33,153 nucleotides of DNA from positions 1-33,153 of the forward strand of contig NZ_JBHTBW010000023.1 of NCBI RefSeq assembly GCF_042665195.1, in the 5' to 3' direction. Under the pieces are notes generated by a model. That model was not told where the DNA came from. It worked only from the letters and a program-made list of their open reading frames with translations, and did not search any database. The number at the start of each line of letters is the position of its first letter. Position 1 is the first letter of the stretch. Shown here in pieces: positions 1 to 6,547 of the stretch. The translations under genes were made by a program, and so were the position numbers. The DNA comes from Laceyella putida. Lineage in GTDB: Bacteria > Bacillota > Bacilli > Thermoactinomycetales > Thermoactinomycetaceae.

Positions 1-103
1 CCCCATCACTAGTAGTGTAATCCACTTACACTCTTAGTGTCCAAAGTCATTAGGGGGCTAAAGAGGTTGTGCGAGAACCCTATTTCTTCCATATAGTACC
101 TTG

Positions 104-127
104 AAGGCACCCAATGGGTGCTTTTTT
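104..127 (+). terminator. Rho-independent terminator
   Basis: A GCACCC stem pairs with GGGTGC across an AAT loop, extended by A-T pairs, and is followed by a run of T. It would end a plus-strand transcript entering from the left edge. No gene is recognisable in bases 1-103. Confidence 0.7.
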
Positions 128-152
128 ATTTCATCGAAAAGGGGAAATGCTC

Positions 153-223
153 ATGTATATCACTTGGGAACAGCTTGGTGTCATCGTGTCAATATTACCT
201 TAGCTGTGACTTTGATGAAATAA
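153..223 (+). pseudogene. Degenerate holin-like micro-peptide
   Basis: A good ribosome site (AAAAGGGGAAA) precedes an ATG at 153. The frame reads MYITWEQLGVIVSIL and then stops at 201. Restoring one base in the ATATTACC stretch continues it as TLAVTLMK and a TAA at 221-223, giving about 23 residues. A short acidic/aromatic start followed by one hydrophobic helix and a terminal Lys resembles the small putative holin-like toxins of Firmicutes. A GC hairpin follows directly. The frameshift reading is inference; the intact alternative is only a 16-residue peptide. Confidence 0.35.
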
Positions 224-241
224 GGGGCCGTAGATGGCCCC
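224..241 (+). terminator. Hairpin behind the holin-like ORF
   Basis: GGGGCC (224-229) pairs perfectly with GGCCCC (236-241) across a six-base loop, directly after the restored stop codon. The T-tract behind it is poor (GTTCCATTT), so termination strength is uncertain. Confidence 0.4.
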
Positions 242-405
242 GTTCCATTTACTGGAGAAATGGCCCCAAAATCGGCCAATGCTCACTTTATCCCTAATAC
301 GATATAGCAACTATCGGTGTGACTAAAAAATCAAAATAATACTTTCAAAGGTGGGTTGTTTTTTTAGAATGAATAATCGTAAACCTCTGAAAAGGAGGTG
401 TTATT

Positions 406-510
406 ATGCAGAAAGAAAACAAAAAGCAACGAAGATGGTGGCTCATCCTCATTGCTTTAATGCCAGTAGTAGAACTACTGGACACGATATTAGACATACT
501 ATTCAAGTAA
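406..510 (+). CDS. 34-residue cationic membrane micro-peptide
   Basis: This is a complete small gene. An ideal AAAGGAGGTG site lies six bases before the ATG, 34 codons follow, and a strong terminator begins 10 bases after the TAA. Residues 1-10 are very basic (KENKKQRR), then WW opens a hydrophobic segment (about residues 11-22) ending in P20, and the tail is amphipathic and acidic-hydrophobic before a final Lys. That layout suits a membrane-active peptide such as a type I toxin, a small regulator of a membrane protein or a PSM-like peptide. I do not recognise the family. The expression signals make a chance ORF unlikely, but the function is unknown. Confidence 0.6.
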   Translation: MQKENKKQRRWWLILIALMPVVELLDTILDILFK

Positions 511-520
511 ATAATTATTC

Positions 521-559
521 AAAGCATAGAGCGTCTGGTCCACGCTTTATGCTTTTTTT
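521..559 (+). terminator. Strong terminator of the micro-peptide gene
   Basis: A 14-bp stem (521-534 with 542-555, one G-T wobble) encloses a seven-base loop and runs into a T-tract. It closes the 406-510 gene as its own transcription unit. Confidence 0.85.
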
Positions 560-560
560 C

Positions 561-855
561 TAACTCTTAGTTAAGAGTTAGTTTCGTCAACGTGTTACCA
601 CAGTTGGAGTTGAAAATAAATCTTCAAATTCACTTTTTGTTTTCACTTTTTTTCTCTAATTGCTATGGATCGACCAGCCCACCGCGGCACGCTCAGTCCA
701 CTTTGCCAGGAAAACTCGAAAAGGCCCCCTGATCGGATTAACTCCAAATATTCCTGTTAGTCATTGTAACTGTTTGGTGTACCCTGTCTCAATGAATTGC
801 CTTACGCTTCGTACTGAATTCGGTTTCACCATACTGACGTTGGTTTTTGCTCCGC
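561..855. other. Gene-poor interval with a 9-bp palindrome
   Basis: No supported gene. TAACTCTTA (561-569) and TAAGAGTTA (572-580) form a perfect inverted repeat with a two-base spacer, which could be an operator or a small cruciform. The open frame at 660-905 has no ribosome site and an unconvincing composition, and may be old debris. Confidence 0.4.
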
Positions 856-1128
856 TTAAAAAAAGAACAAAGCGGCCAGTGCCGTTATTGCGGCGAATGG
901 TATGAAGAATCCTGACGTTTGAAGTTCCGGCTGCGGATCGTTACTGGAATTTGCTTTCGATGGATGATCGAGAGGTCCAAAAATAATGCCATCGTGTTTA
1001 ACCTCTTTGATCACGCCCGTCAATCCTTCGCCGTCATGTAGAAAAAGTTGAACAGGTTTTCCCGCACATTTATTACACACTTGGATAATACGATCTAATC
1101 TTTTCTTCTTTGCACTTTCCTCAATCAT
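856..1128 (-). CDS. Small Sm-like hypothetical protein
   Basis: A 90-residue protein with an excellent ribosome site (AAGGAGGAGATTAA before ATG). Residues 20-52 read like a short Sm/LSm-type beta-barrel strand set, with GKPVQLFLHDGEGLTGV followed by a GIIFGPLDHPS turn. This pattern is seen in small Bacillales proteins that resemble Hfq or spore-associated KOW-like folds. The N-terminus is a basic helix with CNKC (residues 18-21), a possible half zinc site. The C-terminal third is a linker and a hydrophobic tail ending in FFF. No partner gene is adjacent. The function is unknown and the fold assignment is an inference from pattern only. Confidence 0.55.
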   Translation of the reverse strand: MIEESAKKKRLDRIIQVCNKCAGKPVQLFLHDGEGLTGVIKEVKHDGIIFGPLDHPSKANSSNDPQPELQTSGFFIPFAAITALAALFFF

Positions 1129-1251
1129 TTAATCTCCTCCTTGTTTCTTGGATTTCTCCGTATATGCTATGTATGCTTTCACTTGAGGGTAAGGGCGAAT
1201 AAAACAGCAAATGAAAATAGGTTGATAACCATAGCTTGCTGAAATGAAATA

Positions 1252-1284
1252 AGCCAGTAGCTCCTAATGGGCACTGGCTGTCGT
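1252..1284. terminator. Hairpin of the gggcactggct family
   Basis: AGCCAGT (1252-1258) pairs with ACTGGCT (1273-1279). The descending arm GGGCACTGGCT also occurs in the hairpin at 3625-3675, and a variant occurs at 4268-4309. It sits between the Sm-like gene and the IS200/IS605 remnant. Confidence 0.45.
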
Positions 1285-1329
1285 TTGTTAATCTTCTTGC
1301 TTTTGAAAGTGAACATTAAGTCTGCTCAT

Positions 1330-1400
1330 TGACCACTCCCCATGCCTAAAGGCAGGGGATTCTTGGGTAATCCCTTCCATCCAAGGGAACTTAACCAAGC
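1330..1400 (-). ncRNA. IS200/IS605 right end with omegaRNA 3' part
   Basis: Immediately downstream of the tnpB stop on the minus strand lies the conserved right-end sequence. It has a CCCAAGAATCCCC lead into the imperfect palindrome at 1338-1358 (CCCCTGCC, TTTA, GGCATGGGG) and then AGTGGTCAA. In this family the right end doubles as the scaffold of the omegaRNA that guides TnpB. The bases just beyond it (about 1310-1329, minus strand) would be the guide. This is based on family knowledge and visible structure; the exact end is not certain. Confidence 0.6.
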
Positions 1401-1680
1401 TTAAACCGCTAGCCCAGCGGCAATGAGCCTTAAACCTTCTTGTAAAATGTTTATCGATGTGTTGATATCTCTGTCATGGTTTGTGTGACACTCTGGGCAT
1501 GTCCACTTTCTGAGGTTTAGACTTTTTACTTCCTTGTTTCTGTAGCCACAGTTGGAACATAGTTGGCTAGATGGAAAGGTTTTTCCGACTTTGACCATGA
1601 TTCTTCCATACCATTTAGCCTTATACTCCAGCATGGATACAATGTAATTGATTTAGCTACGTTGTGGTTTTTAATTATGT
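1401..1680 (-). pseudogene. tnpB: IS200/IS605 TnpB, C-terminal remnant
   Basis: The frame 1401-1634 carries the OrfB zinc ribbon: MLEYKAKWYGR, then FPSSQLCSNCGY and WTCPECHTNHDRDINTSINIL, with four cysteines placed as in the family and the last RuvC Asp (HDRD). Upstream, a second frame to about 1680 reads IIKNHNVAKSI, the preceding conserved TnpB block, so a frameshift separates the two near 1640. Everything N-terminal is missing: a group II intron 3' end abuts at about 1690-1697 in the same orientation. The gene cannot make an active RuvC nuclease. Confidence 0.8.
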
Positions 1681-1738
1681 TTTTTCCTGTAGGGGTGTCG
1701 GGTGGGTCAGGCTCCTTTCGGAGCCGTTCCCCCCCTAA

Positions 1739-1772
1739 GAACCGTACGTGACAGTTTCCCGTCATACGGCTC
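1739..1772 (-). ncRNA. Group II intron domain V
   Basis: A 34-nt hairpin starting GAGCCGTATG and ending CGTACGGTTC, with a GAAA loop. It contains the catalytic AGC triad and the length is exactly that of bacterial domain V. A second hairpin with GGCTCC-GAAA-GGAGCC follows as domain VI. Confidence 0.85.
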
Positions 1773-1780
1773 AAGCCTCT

Positions 1781-1914
1781 TCAAACGCCCTGTAGGGGAC
1801 GCGGTTTCTCAACGGTTATCCCTAGGTTGTGGACTTGGGCGTGACAATTTGGGTGCAAGAGAACGCGGTTCTCTTGTAAATCTGAACCACCAAGAGATTG
1901 CCAGACAATTTGAT
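1781..1914 (-). pseudogene. Group II intron protein, HNH C-terminus
   Basis: The minus-strand frame reads IVWQSLGGSDLQENRV, then LLHPNCHAQVHN and VEKPRPLQGV before a stop. This is the end of the HNH endonuclease domain of group II intron reverse transcriptase/maturases (GGSD, HPNCHxQVH). The stop lies nine bases before domain V. The N-terminal side is lost at the inversion point near 1915. Confidence 0.7.
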
Positions 1915-1921
1915 ACTGCTC

Positions 1922-2072
1922 CGCGCTTCTCGTTTTCCTATTCAACGGCACGTTAAGGTGAAAGCTAAAGCGATCCAGCGTGGGAACTATACTTTGAGAA
2001 ACGTCTCGGCATCAAGATGGTGGACAAACTCAAAGGAAAGCGCCAACTCCCGCAACTCTGGAAAGAACCTTC
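1922..2072 (+). pseudogene. Group II intron maturase fragment, inverted
   Basis: The plus strand reads FPIQRHVKVKAKA, then after a frameshift near 1970 reads WELYFEKRLGIKMVDKL, GKRQLPQLWKEP. These are the thumb/domain-X end and the linker into the HNH domain. In an intact protein they come just before the HIVW-GGSD segment that is here on the other strand. Similarity stops at about 2072. Confidence 0.65.
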
Positions 2073-2274
2073 TAGCAGGTGGTTACTCACTGGTTTTTCA
2101 CCTCTCTTCCCATCTTCGGCTTAGTAATATCTTGAAAAATTCGTCAATCAATGAACAGCATATTAGAGTTGCCGCGATAAATGTCAAATATGCGAACATA
2201 GTTTTAAGCCATGCGTATTATTGTGTAATAACGCGGGATTCATTGCACTTGCTGTTAGTAATAAGTAAAGTTAA

Positions 2275-2556
2275 TTATCGTTTGTTCAATTTGCAACCAA
2301 CTGAACATGTTCTTACCTTTATCCCTTTTGAATTACGATCGAACCGATCAGGCAACTCAGTCATACCCAAAGTACAAAAAATATTATCAAGAGTTTCAGC
2401 TTCGGTTCCTAGTTGATCATCTACAAACTGGGAAATGAGTGGCTTGGGTAGTGCTTCTCCTGTGATTTCTTCAACTAACTGAGAAAGCTGAAGTTGAGTC
2501 AGCCGTAAATCAAGTTGAAACATACGTATAGGAAAATTTCCCATGAACTCTTTCAT
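2275..2556 (-). CDS. Cro/CI-like HTH protein
   Basis: A 93-residue frame. Residues 17-70 fit an XRE-type five-helix HTH: RLTQLQLSQLVEEITG, LISQFVDD and ETLDNIFCTLGM match the T-Q-x-x-L-A, recognition-helix and LxxIAxALG positions. The ribosome site is weak. A better one (AGGGAGAG) precedes an ATG further upstream in another frame (reading MTNKKGFHLDNSGEAFW), so the gene may be frameshifted near its start. The C-terminal 20 residues look random. It could be a decayed phage-type regulator. No obvious target or partner. Confidence 0.4.
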   Translation of the reverse strand: MKEFMGNFPIRMFQLDLRLTQLQLSQLVEEITGEALPKPLISQFVDDQLGTEAETLDNIFCTLGMTELPDRFDRNSKGIKVRTCSVGCKLNKR

Positions 2557-2751
2557 TACCCATCCAAAACGCTTCGCCAGAATTATCCAAATGGAAACCT
2601 TTTTTGTTGGTCATTAGCGATTTACTCTCCCTAACTTAATTTCGATTCATATTACGCCATGGGCCTATGAAGGTGAATCCAAATGAAAAATTTGGGCTCC
2701 ATAACACACCAAACTTTAGGAAATTCACCCTTGATACTCAAGAAAGTATAA

Positions 2752-3613
2752 ATTCAAAAGACTAAGGTCAAGTCAGAATCCTTGATTTTTGATGGATTTC
2801 ACGGGTGTCAATACGCTGTTTCATACAGATAACACAGACGGGACAAAATAGGATTTTGGTATAAGGCGTTTCGACAGAAAAAAACGTCGGCAATTATCCA
2901 TCCATGCAAAACAACGCTCAATTTTCCAGCGGTGTCGGTAGCTTGCACTCTGTTTGATAGGACGACCACGCTTAGGCGAGCGTCGTTTTCGACGCTCGAA
3001 AGTGGGAATACAGTTTAACCAGGTTCGGAAAGTACGACTATCATAGGCTTTGTCAGCAATCAATTCTTTTGGACGGTTTTTAGGACGGCCTCTTTTTTGG
3101 GGGACGGAAATGGATTCCATTGTCATCTGGGCGAGCTTACTTTCATGAGGTTGAGCACTTGTTACACAAACTCCAATAGGCAGACCGTTTCCGTCTGCCA
3201 CAACCATAACTTTGGAGCCTTTCCCCGACTTGTACATGAGACCCCCTTTTTTTGACGGTACGAAGCTACCGTCGAGGAAGGCTTGAGCCCACACTATTTT
3301 TGATTGTGTGTCTAATTGTGAAAGAAGGGCTCGCCAAATGCGATCCCAAGTACCGTCTTCTGTCCACTGTTGTAATCTTCGCCAACAGGTGGTTGATGAA
3401 CCGTATTTCCGAGGTATGTCTGCCCAAGGGCAGCCTGTTTTGAGAACATAGAGGATACCATTTATTGTTTTCCTGGGGTCTGTGGTGGTTTACCTATGTT
3501 TTTTTTCTTTGGCAGTAGCGGCTGGATGACTTCCCATTGCTGATCCGTTATCTCATGACTACTCATAATATTTATATTTTAGTGTATTTTATGTTCGCTA
3601 GGTACTTTTGAAT
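2752..3613 (-). mobile_element. IS5-family insertion element, inactive
   Basis: One transposase gene in two or three frames is flanked by candidate terminal repeats: ATTCAAAAG at 2752-2760 and its reverse complement at 3605-3613, with weaker matching inward. No clear target duplication was found. The element sits between the HTH gene and a hairpin of the repeated terminator family. Confidence 0.5.
2821..3566 (-). pseudogene. IS5-family DDE transposase, frameshifted
   Basis: The N-terminal frame (3566-3462) reads MSSHEITDQQWEVIQPLLP and ends at TAA. A -1 shift at the GGAAAACA run continues as TINGILYVLKTGCPWAD, and the main frame carries FLDGSFVPSKKGG (first Asp), ELIADKAYDS (second Asp) and RWKIERCFAWMDNCRR (final Glu). 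After RRF the frame leaves the family at a run of seven T; another frame gives a more plausible ending, VETPYTKILFCPVC. The first shift could be programmed, as in the IS427 group, but the second points to decay. No good ribosome site is visible. Confidence 0.75.
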
Positions 3614-3624
3614 AGCTTCTAATA

Positions 3625-3675
3625 ACAAAGCCGGTCGTCGCTCAAATGACTGATTTGGGCACTGGCTTTGTTTTA
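3625..3675. terminator. Bidirectional hairpin, shared family
   Basis: ACAAAGCCGGT (3625-3635) pairs with ACTGGCTTTGT (3661-3671), and an inner stem GCTCAAAT/ATTTGGGC stacks on it. T-rich tails lie on both sides. It could terminate the 3743-4027 gene on the minus strand. It closely resembles the hairpin at 4268-4309. Confidence 0.65.
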
Positions 3676-3742
3676 GTGAATAATTACAGAGAATGAAAGG
3701 AGGCTGCTGATCTCAAATCATAGTGGCAGCCTCAGAACCTGT

Positions 3743-4027
3743 TTATTTTTTTTTACGGCGGATTTTTTTCTTTCCTGTCAAAAAATCCATACCCATGTTG
3801 GGGTTTACTCGAATACTGTCAGCAAATTGTTTTAACTCCTCCATATCGACATCGGCTTGGGTTACTTTCATCAGATATTCCAATACAGCCGCCATGCCGC
3901 CTTGTTCATGTGCTTTTTTAGCACCGCGCATGATTTGCGTCAGTTGTTGTTCAGATAGAACCTGTTGACCCATGACATTGTTAATCAGCTCTGTCAGGTC
4001 CTTCATGGATAGACTGTTCCCAGACAT
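3743..4027 (-). CDS. 94-residue helical hypothetical protein
   Basis: The start was chosen at the ATG at 4027 (MSGNSLSMKDLTELI) because AAAGGAGAG lies nine bases upstream; the frame is open 14 codons further with no ribosome site. The protein looks all-helical: a short amphipathic helix with MKDLTELINNVMG, a second with EQQLTQIMRGAKKAHEQGG, then AAVLEYLMKVTQADVD and a proline/Met hinge. It ends in a very basic tail (GKKKIRRKKK). A bidirectional terminator follows. I do not recognise the family; the neighbourhood of spore-like micro-peptides makes a sporulation role possible but unproven. Confidence 0.6.
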   Translation of the reverse strand: MSGNSLSMKDLTELINNVMGQQVLSEQQLTQIMRGAKKAHEQGGMAAVLEYLMKVTQADVDMEELKQFADSIRVNPNMGMDFLTGKKKIRRKKK

Positions 4028-4267
4028 TTGGCACTCTCCTTTTATATTAATTTTTACAATTTTATTCATAAAAGCAAATTATCGTCACTTAAAAGAGCCT
4101 TGTAACCAAGCCCAATCGTCTGAAATTAAGTAAATAAACTATCAATTGCCATGATATTCTCCCATTTGTATTAGTCATTTAGCGATGTTATTCATCGCCT
4201 TGGTTTCGTGACAACATTTCAAAGTCTAGGTCTAGCTAGGCGTCTATGTTTTTAGCCTGGATTAAAA

Positions 4268-4309
4268 ACAAAGCCGGTCGCCCTTAAATGAGGCACCGGT
4301 TTTGTTTTG
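4268..4309. terminator. Bidirectional hairpin, shared family
   Basis: ACAAAGCCGGT (4268-4278) pairs with ACCGGTTTTGT (4295-4305), with T-rich tails both ways. It lies 55 bases downstream of the minus-strand micro-peptide gene and could terminate it. Confidence 0.6.
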
Positions 4310-4363
4310 GGGAAAATGTCTAATTGCTCTACCAATATTGATTTGATAAAGAGACGTTTATCG

Positions 4364-4468
4364 CTACCAATATCCAGCAAACCAGAAAATGACGGGAATA
4401 ATCATTAAGAAAAGAAGAAGATTGGTTAGTTGGAAGGAATAAAAGGTATCATCATAAATCATTATCAT
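4364..4468 (-). CDS. 34-residue membrane micro-peptide
   Basis: A short gene with AAAGGA upstream. Translation could begin at 4468 (MIMIYDD) or, with better spacing, at 4462 (MIYDD). A polar aromatic start (YDDTFYSFQLTN) is followed by a single membrane helix (LLLFLMIIPVIFWFAGYW) to the C-terminus. This pattern matches the very small membrane peptides common in spore-forming Bacillales. There is no known function. It is flanked downstream by a hairpin terminator. Confidence 0.5.
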   Translation of the reverse strand: MIMIYDDTFYSFQLTNLLLFLMIIPVIFWFAGYW

Positions 4469-4719
4469 ACATTCCTTTCTTTTGTTATTTATACCTATTC
4501 ATAATGTTCGTGTGAATTGATGGTTTATTCTCTCGATTTTAAGAAAATAGGGCTTAATTTATTGGTTTTAAGATGTAAGAAAAAATAAATCGTCTGGAGA
4601 TGATTAGTTAACTTGGAAAGCAAGAGAAGGGTAAAACATTTCACAAGATGTCTCAAGAATGAATGTCATTTAATTTATTGTAATATACATTACAAAATCA
4701 ACTATTTTTAGACTTATAG

Positions 4720-4925
4720 TATAGTCTTGCGGCGACAGATATCCAAGCGCAGAGTGAGGTCTTTGCGTTCACGATTTTTCCTGAAGTCCCGCGGGAGTTT
4801 GGACTTAACATGCATGCATGCGCCGTCTCTACAGTACGGATCAATGAATATTCTAAAGGTGAAGTCTATATGATGGTAGGGGAGGTTTATTATGAGCGGA
4901 TTCGGATTTGGTGGTTTCCCTTTTT
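4720..4925 (+). other. Open frame without a start, possible gene remnant
   Basis: A 66-codon stop-free frame with protein-like content (SEVFAFTIFPEVPREFG, VRINEYSKGEVYMMVGEVYY) runs into, and overlaps in another frame, the YjcZ-like gene at 4892. It has no ATG before codon 34 and no ribosome site. It might be the end of a truncated gene. Low certainty. Confidence 0.2.
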
Positions 4926-5005
4926 TTAGTTTCGGATTGCGTCGCTTGTTAATTTTCCTGTTGGTAATCGTAGTAGTAATTTTTGTTTTTTTCTTCCTTT
5001 TTTGA
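4892..5005 (+). CDS. YjcZ-like Gly/Phe-rich membrane micro-peptide
   Basis: GGGGAGG sits seven bases before the ATG. The 37-residue product starts MSGFGFGGFPFFSFG, a Gly/Phe-rich head, then LRR and an uninterrupted hydrophobic helix of Leu, Ile, Val and Phe to the end. Gly-Phe/Tyr heads with one helix are typical of the YjcZ family of sporulation-associated peptides in Bacillus. The start is unambiguous. An imperfect palindrome (about 4710-4727) lies upstream. Confidence 0.6.
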   Translation: MSGFGFGGFPFFSFGLRRLLIFLLVIVVVIFVFFFLF

Positions 5006-5038
5006 TCTTTTGATGAGATGAAAGGGAAGAAGCCCTTC

Positions 5039-5245
5039 GCAACTCTCGATGCTAAGGAGTGGGTTCGTCAAAACCGGTTAAGCGAGCGGAGAAAAGCGCT
5101 CTACAAGCGAAGGAAAGAGACGACCTAGCGGTTCGGGGATGCGAAGGAATTGCACGGACTTCTCTATGTACGGATGAGAGGGCTTGCCAACGGAGCAATG
5201 CCTTCTTATTGCCGTGTGCCAGAACATCAAAAAAATGGCGAGATT
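5039..5245 (+). pseudogene. IS1182-family transposase, C-terminal remnant
   Basis: The frame reads EWVRQNRLSERRKALYKRRK and then hits TAG (5126-5128), resumes as FGDAKELHGLLYVRMRGLA, and after a frameshift near 5190 continues EQCLLIAVCQNIKKMA. These are the closing motifs of IS1182 transposases (SFGDAKELHG with the final Glu region, QNIKK). Stop, frameshift and missing N-terminus make it dead. Its end abuts a host gene on the other strand. Confidence 0.7.
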
Positions 5246-5324
5246 CAACCCATACTTTTGTTACCAATCCTATGATCATTTCTGCTTCTTTTTCAGTAAA
5301 GGCTGTAACAGAAACTTGACTCAT
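5241..5324 (-). pseudogene. 5' stub of a host gene cut by IS1182 debris
   Basis: AAGAGGTGATCTT precedes an ATG and a convincing start: MSQVSVTAFTEKEAEMIIGL, then VTKVWVES. Beyond that the frame is the antisense of the IS1182 remnant, so the original gene was truncated after about 28 codons. The original product is not recognised. Confidence 0.45.
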
Positions 5325-5343
5325 AAGATCACCTCTTGGCTTT

Positions 5344-5694
5344 TTGCTTCGAGGTGATCACTGTTATTCTCTTGCTATCGCAAAACTTCTCATTCTTCGA
5401 CGTATTGAGATTCAATTCTCCAAATGGTTAAGTAAGGATGAAAACCGTGGGTATCAAGGGGCCAGCATGGATAAAATTAATCGAGTTTTGCAAGCGCTGG
5501 GGGTTGAAAAGATCACGATTCTTACGGCAGAAAAATATCCACCGCAGTATCACGAGTGGTTACAAAAGAAAAAGGCCCTACAAGAGGTCAGCGCAAGCCA
5601 AGACGAAACATCGGTAACAAAGAGGCCATCCAGCTTCTTTTTATTTCGTGTTTACAGGAAACTCAATAATCGTTCTTGTTGTGAATTATCGTGA
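5344..5694 (+). pseudogene. HTH-like regulator with damaged start
   Basis: The frame reads SLAIAKLLILRRIEIQFSKW, then LSKDENRGYQGASMDKINRV and LQALGV: an XRE-like helix-turn-helix with its recognition helix and final helix, followed by a charged linker. There is no usable start codon. A GAGGTGATC ribosome-like site (5351-5359) is the mirror image of the divergent site at 5327-5335, only 15 bases away. This suggests the N-terminal codons and promoter region were lost. The C-terminal 40 residues look random. Confidence 0.4.
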
Positions 5695-5762
5695 ATATTT
5701 CTTCCCTTTTCAATAAAATATAGTGGGAGAAGATCCGCGAACACTATAAGGAGTTTTTTTTA

Positions 5763-6458
5763 TTGAACGAGAACAAAGAAAAAGGAAGCTGGAAAACAAA
5801 CGCTCTAGTTATTTCACTATTATTTCCAATTATAGCAGGTTTGGTTGTATTAGTAGTAGAAAAAGAGATTTTTGACAAGAAGGAGGATTCAATAAACGGT
5901 TCCACTCAGCACACATTTGATTCTCCTAATACAGCCGGCGAAAACCAACTGAATCAATCAAATAAACCTGTCTTTAAAAAACAAGAGATTTATTTTGATC
6001 AAGGGGATCCCCTTGGGAAGTAAGAATTTGGGTACAAGAGTGGTCCTGGGGTATGGGTTTACACCAAAGAGAATCATCCTCCTATATTGGATAACTATAT
6101 AGATTGGGATCAGAAAGATTTAATTCTCATTCAGGCTCCAACAGATAGATATAATTTCTTTACATTAGGATCAATTACGCAGATACAAAAAACAACGTAT
6201 GAGTTTGTTATAACCTACCATGAAGATCCCTTGATTCATAATGAGTCCAGAAAAGCATTTCCTGAAAAAATAAACAACATTATAGAAAGCGGCAAAATGG
6301 AAACATCTGAAGTATTAATGGAATATTACAACTGGTCTTTGGATCCGATCGGACGAGTTTTTGTTATAGTGAATAAAGGAAAATTACCCGATGGATCAAC
6401 TTGGATAATCAAGGATCCTAAAGGAAAGGTTATGTATGACAGTAGAACAGCTCTATGA
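5763..6458 (+). pseudogene. Membrane-anchored protein with an in-frame stop
   Basis: A TTG start at 5763 follows TAAGGAG. The first 86 codons give a basic head (NENKEKGSWK), one membrane helix (ALVISLLFPIIAGLVVLVVE) and a Ser/Asn-rich linker, and end FDQGDPLGK then TAA (6021-6023). The same frame continues without interruption as EFGYKSGPGVWVYTKENHPP and a well-formed domain to 6458. That is one 231-codon gene with a single nonsense codon, one substitution away from AAA, CAA or GAA. The extracytoplasmic domain is not recognised. An unusual two-part gene or readthrough is possible but less likely. Confidence 0.6.
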
Positions 6459-6547
6459 GGGGTATAAGTTGCCGCCTTTTGCCCAAAAAATAAGAAAAAG
6501 ACGCCAAAAAAATTCTCCACCTTTTCAGGGGGAGTTCCAGCTTAGCT

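Larger units (their letters stand above)
1697..2072. mobile_element. Broken, internally inverted group II intron
   Basis: The minus strand holds, in order, the end of an intron-encoded protein (1914-1781), domain V (1772-1739) and domain VI running to about 1697. It directly joins tnpB sequence, as if the intron had inserted into tnpB. Beyond about 1920 the neighbouring maturase segment is in the opposite orientation. Fingers, palm and the whole 5' ribozyme half are absent. Intron identity is secure from domain V and the protein fragments; the inversion is deduced from their opposed orientation. Confidence 0.7.

Noticed and set aside
660..905. Plus-strand 81-codon frame
   Set aside because: It has no ribosome site, overlaps the well-started Sm-like gene and shows no recognisable motif.
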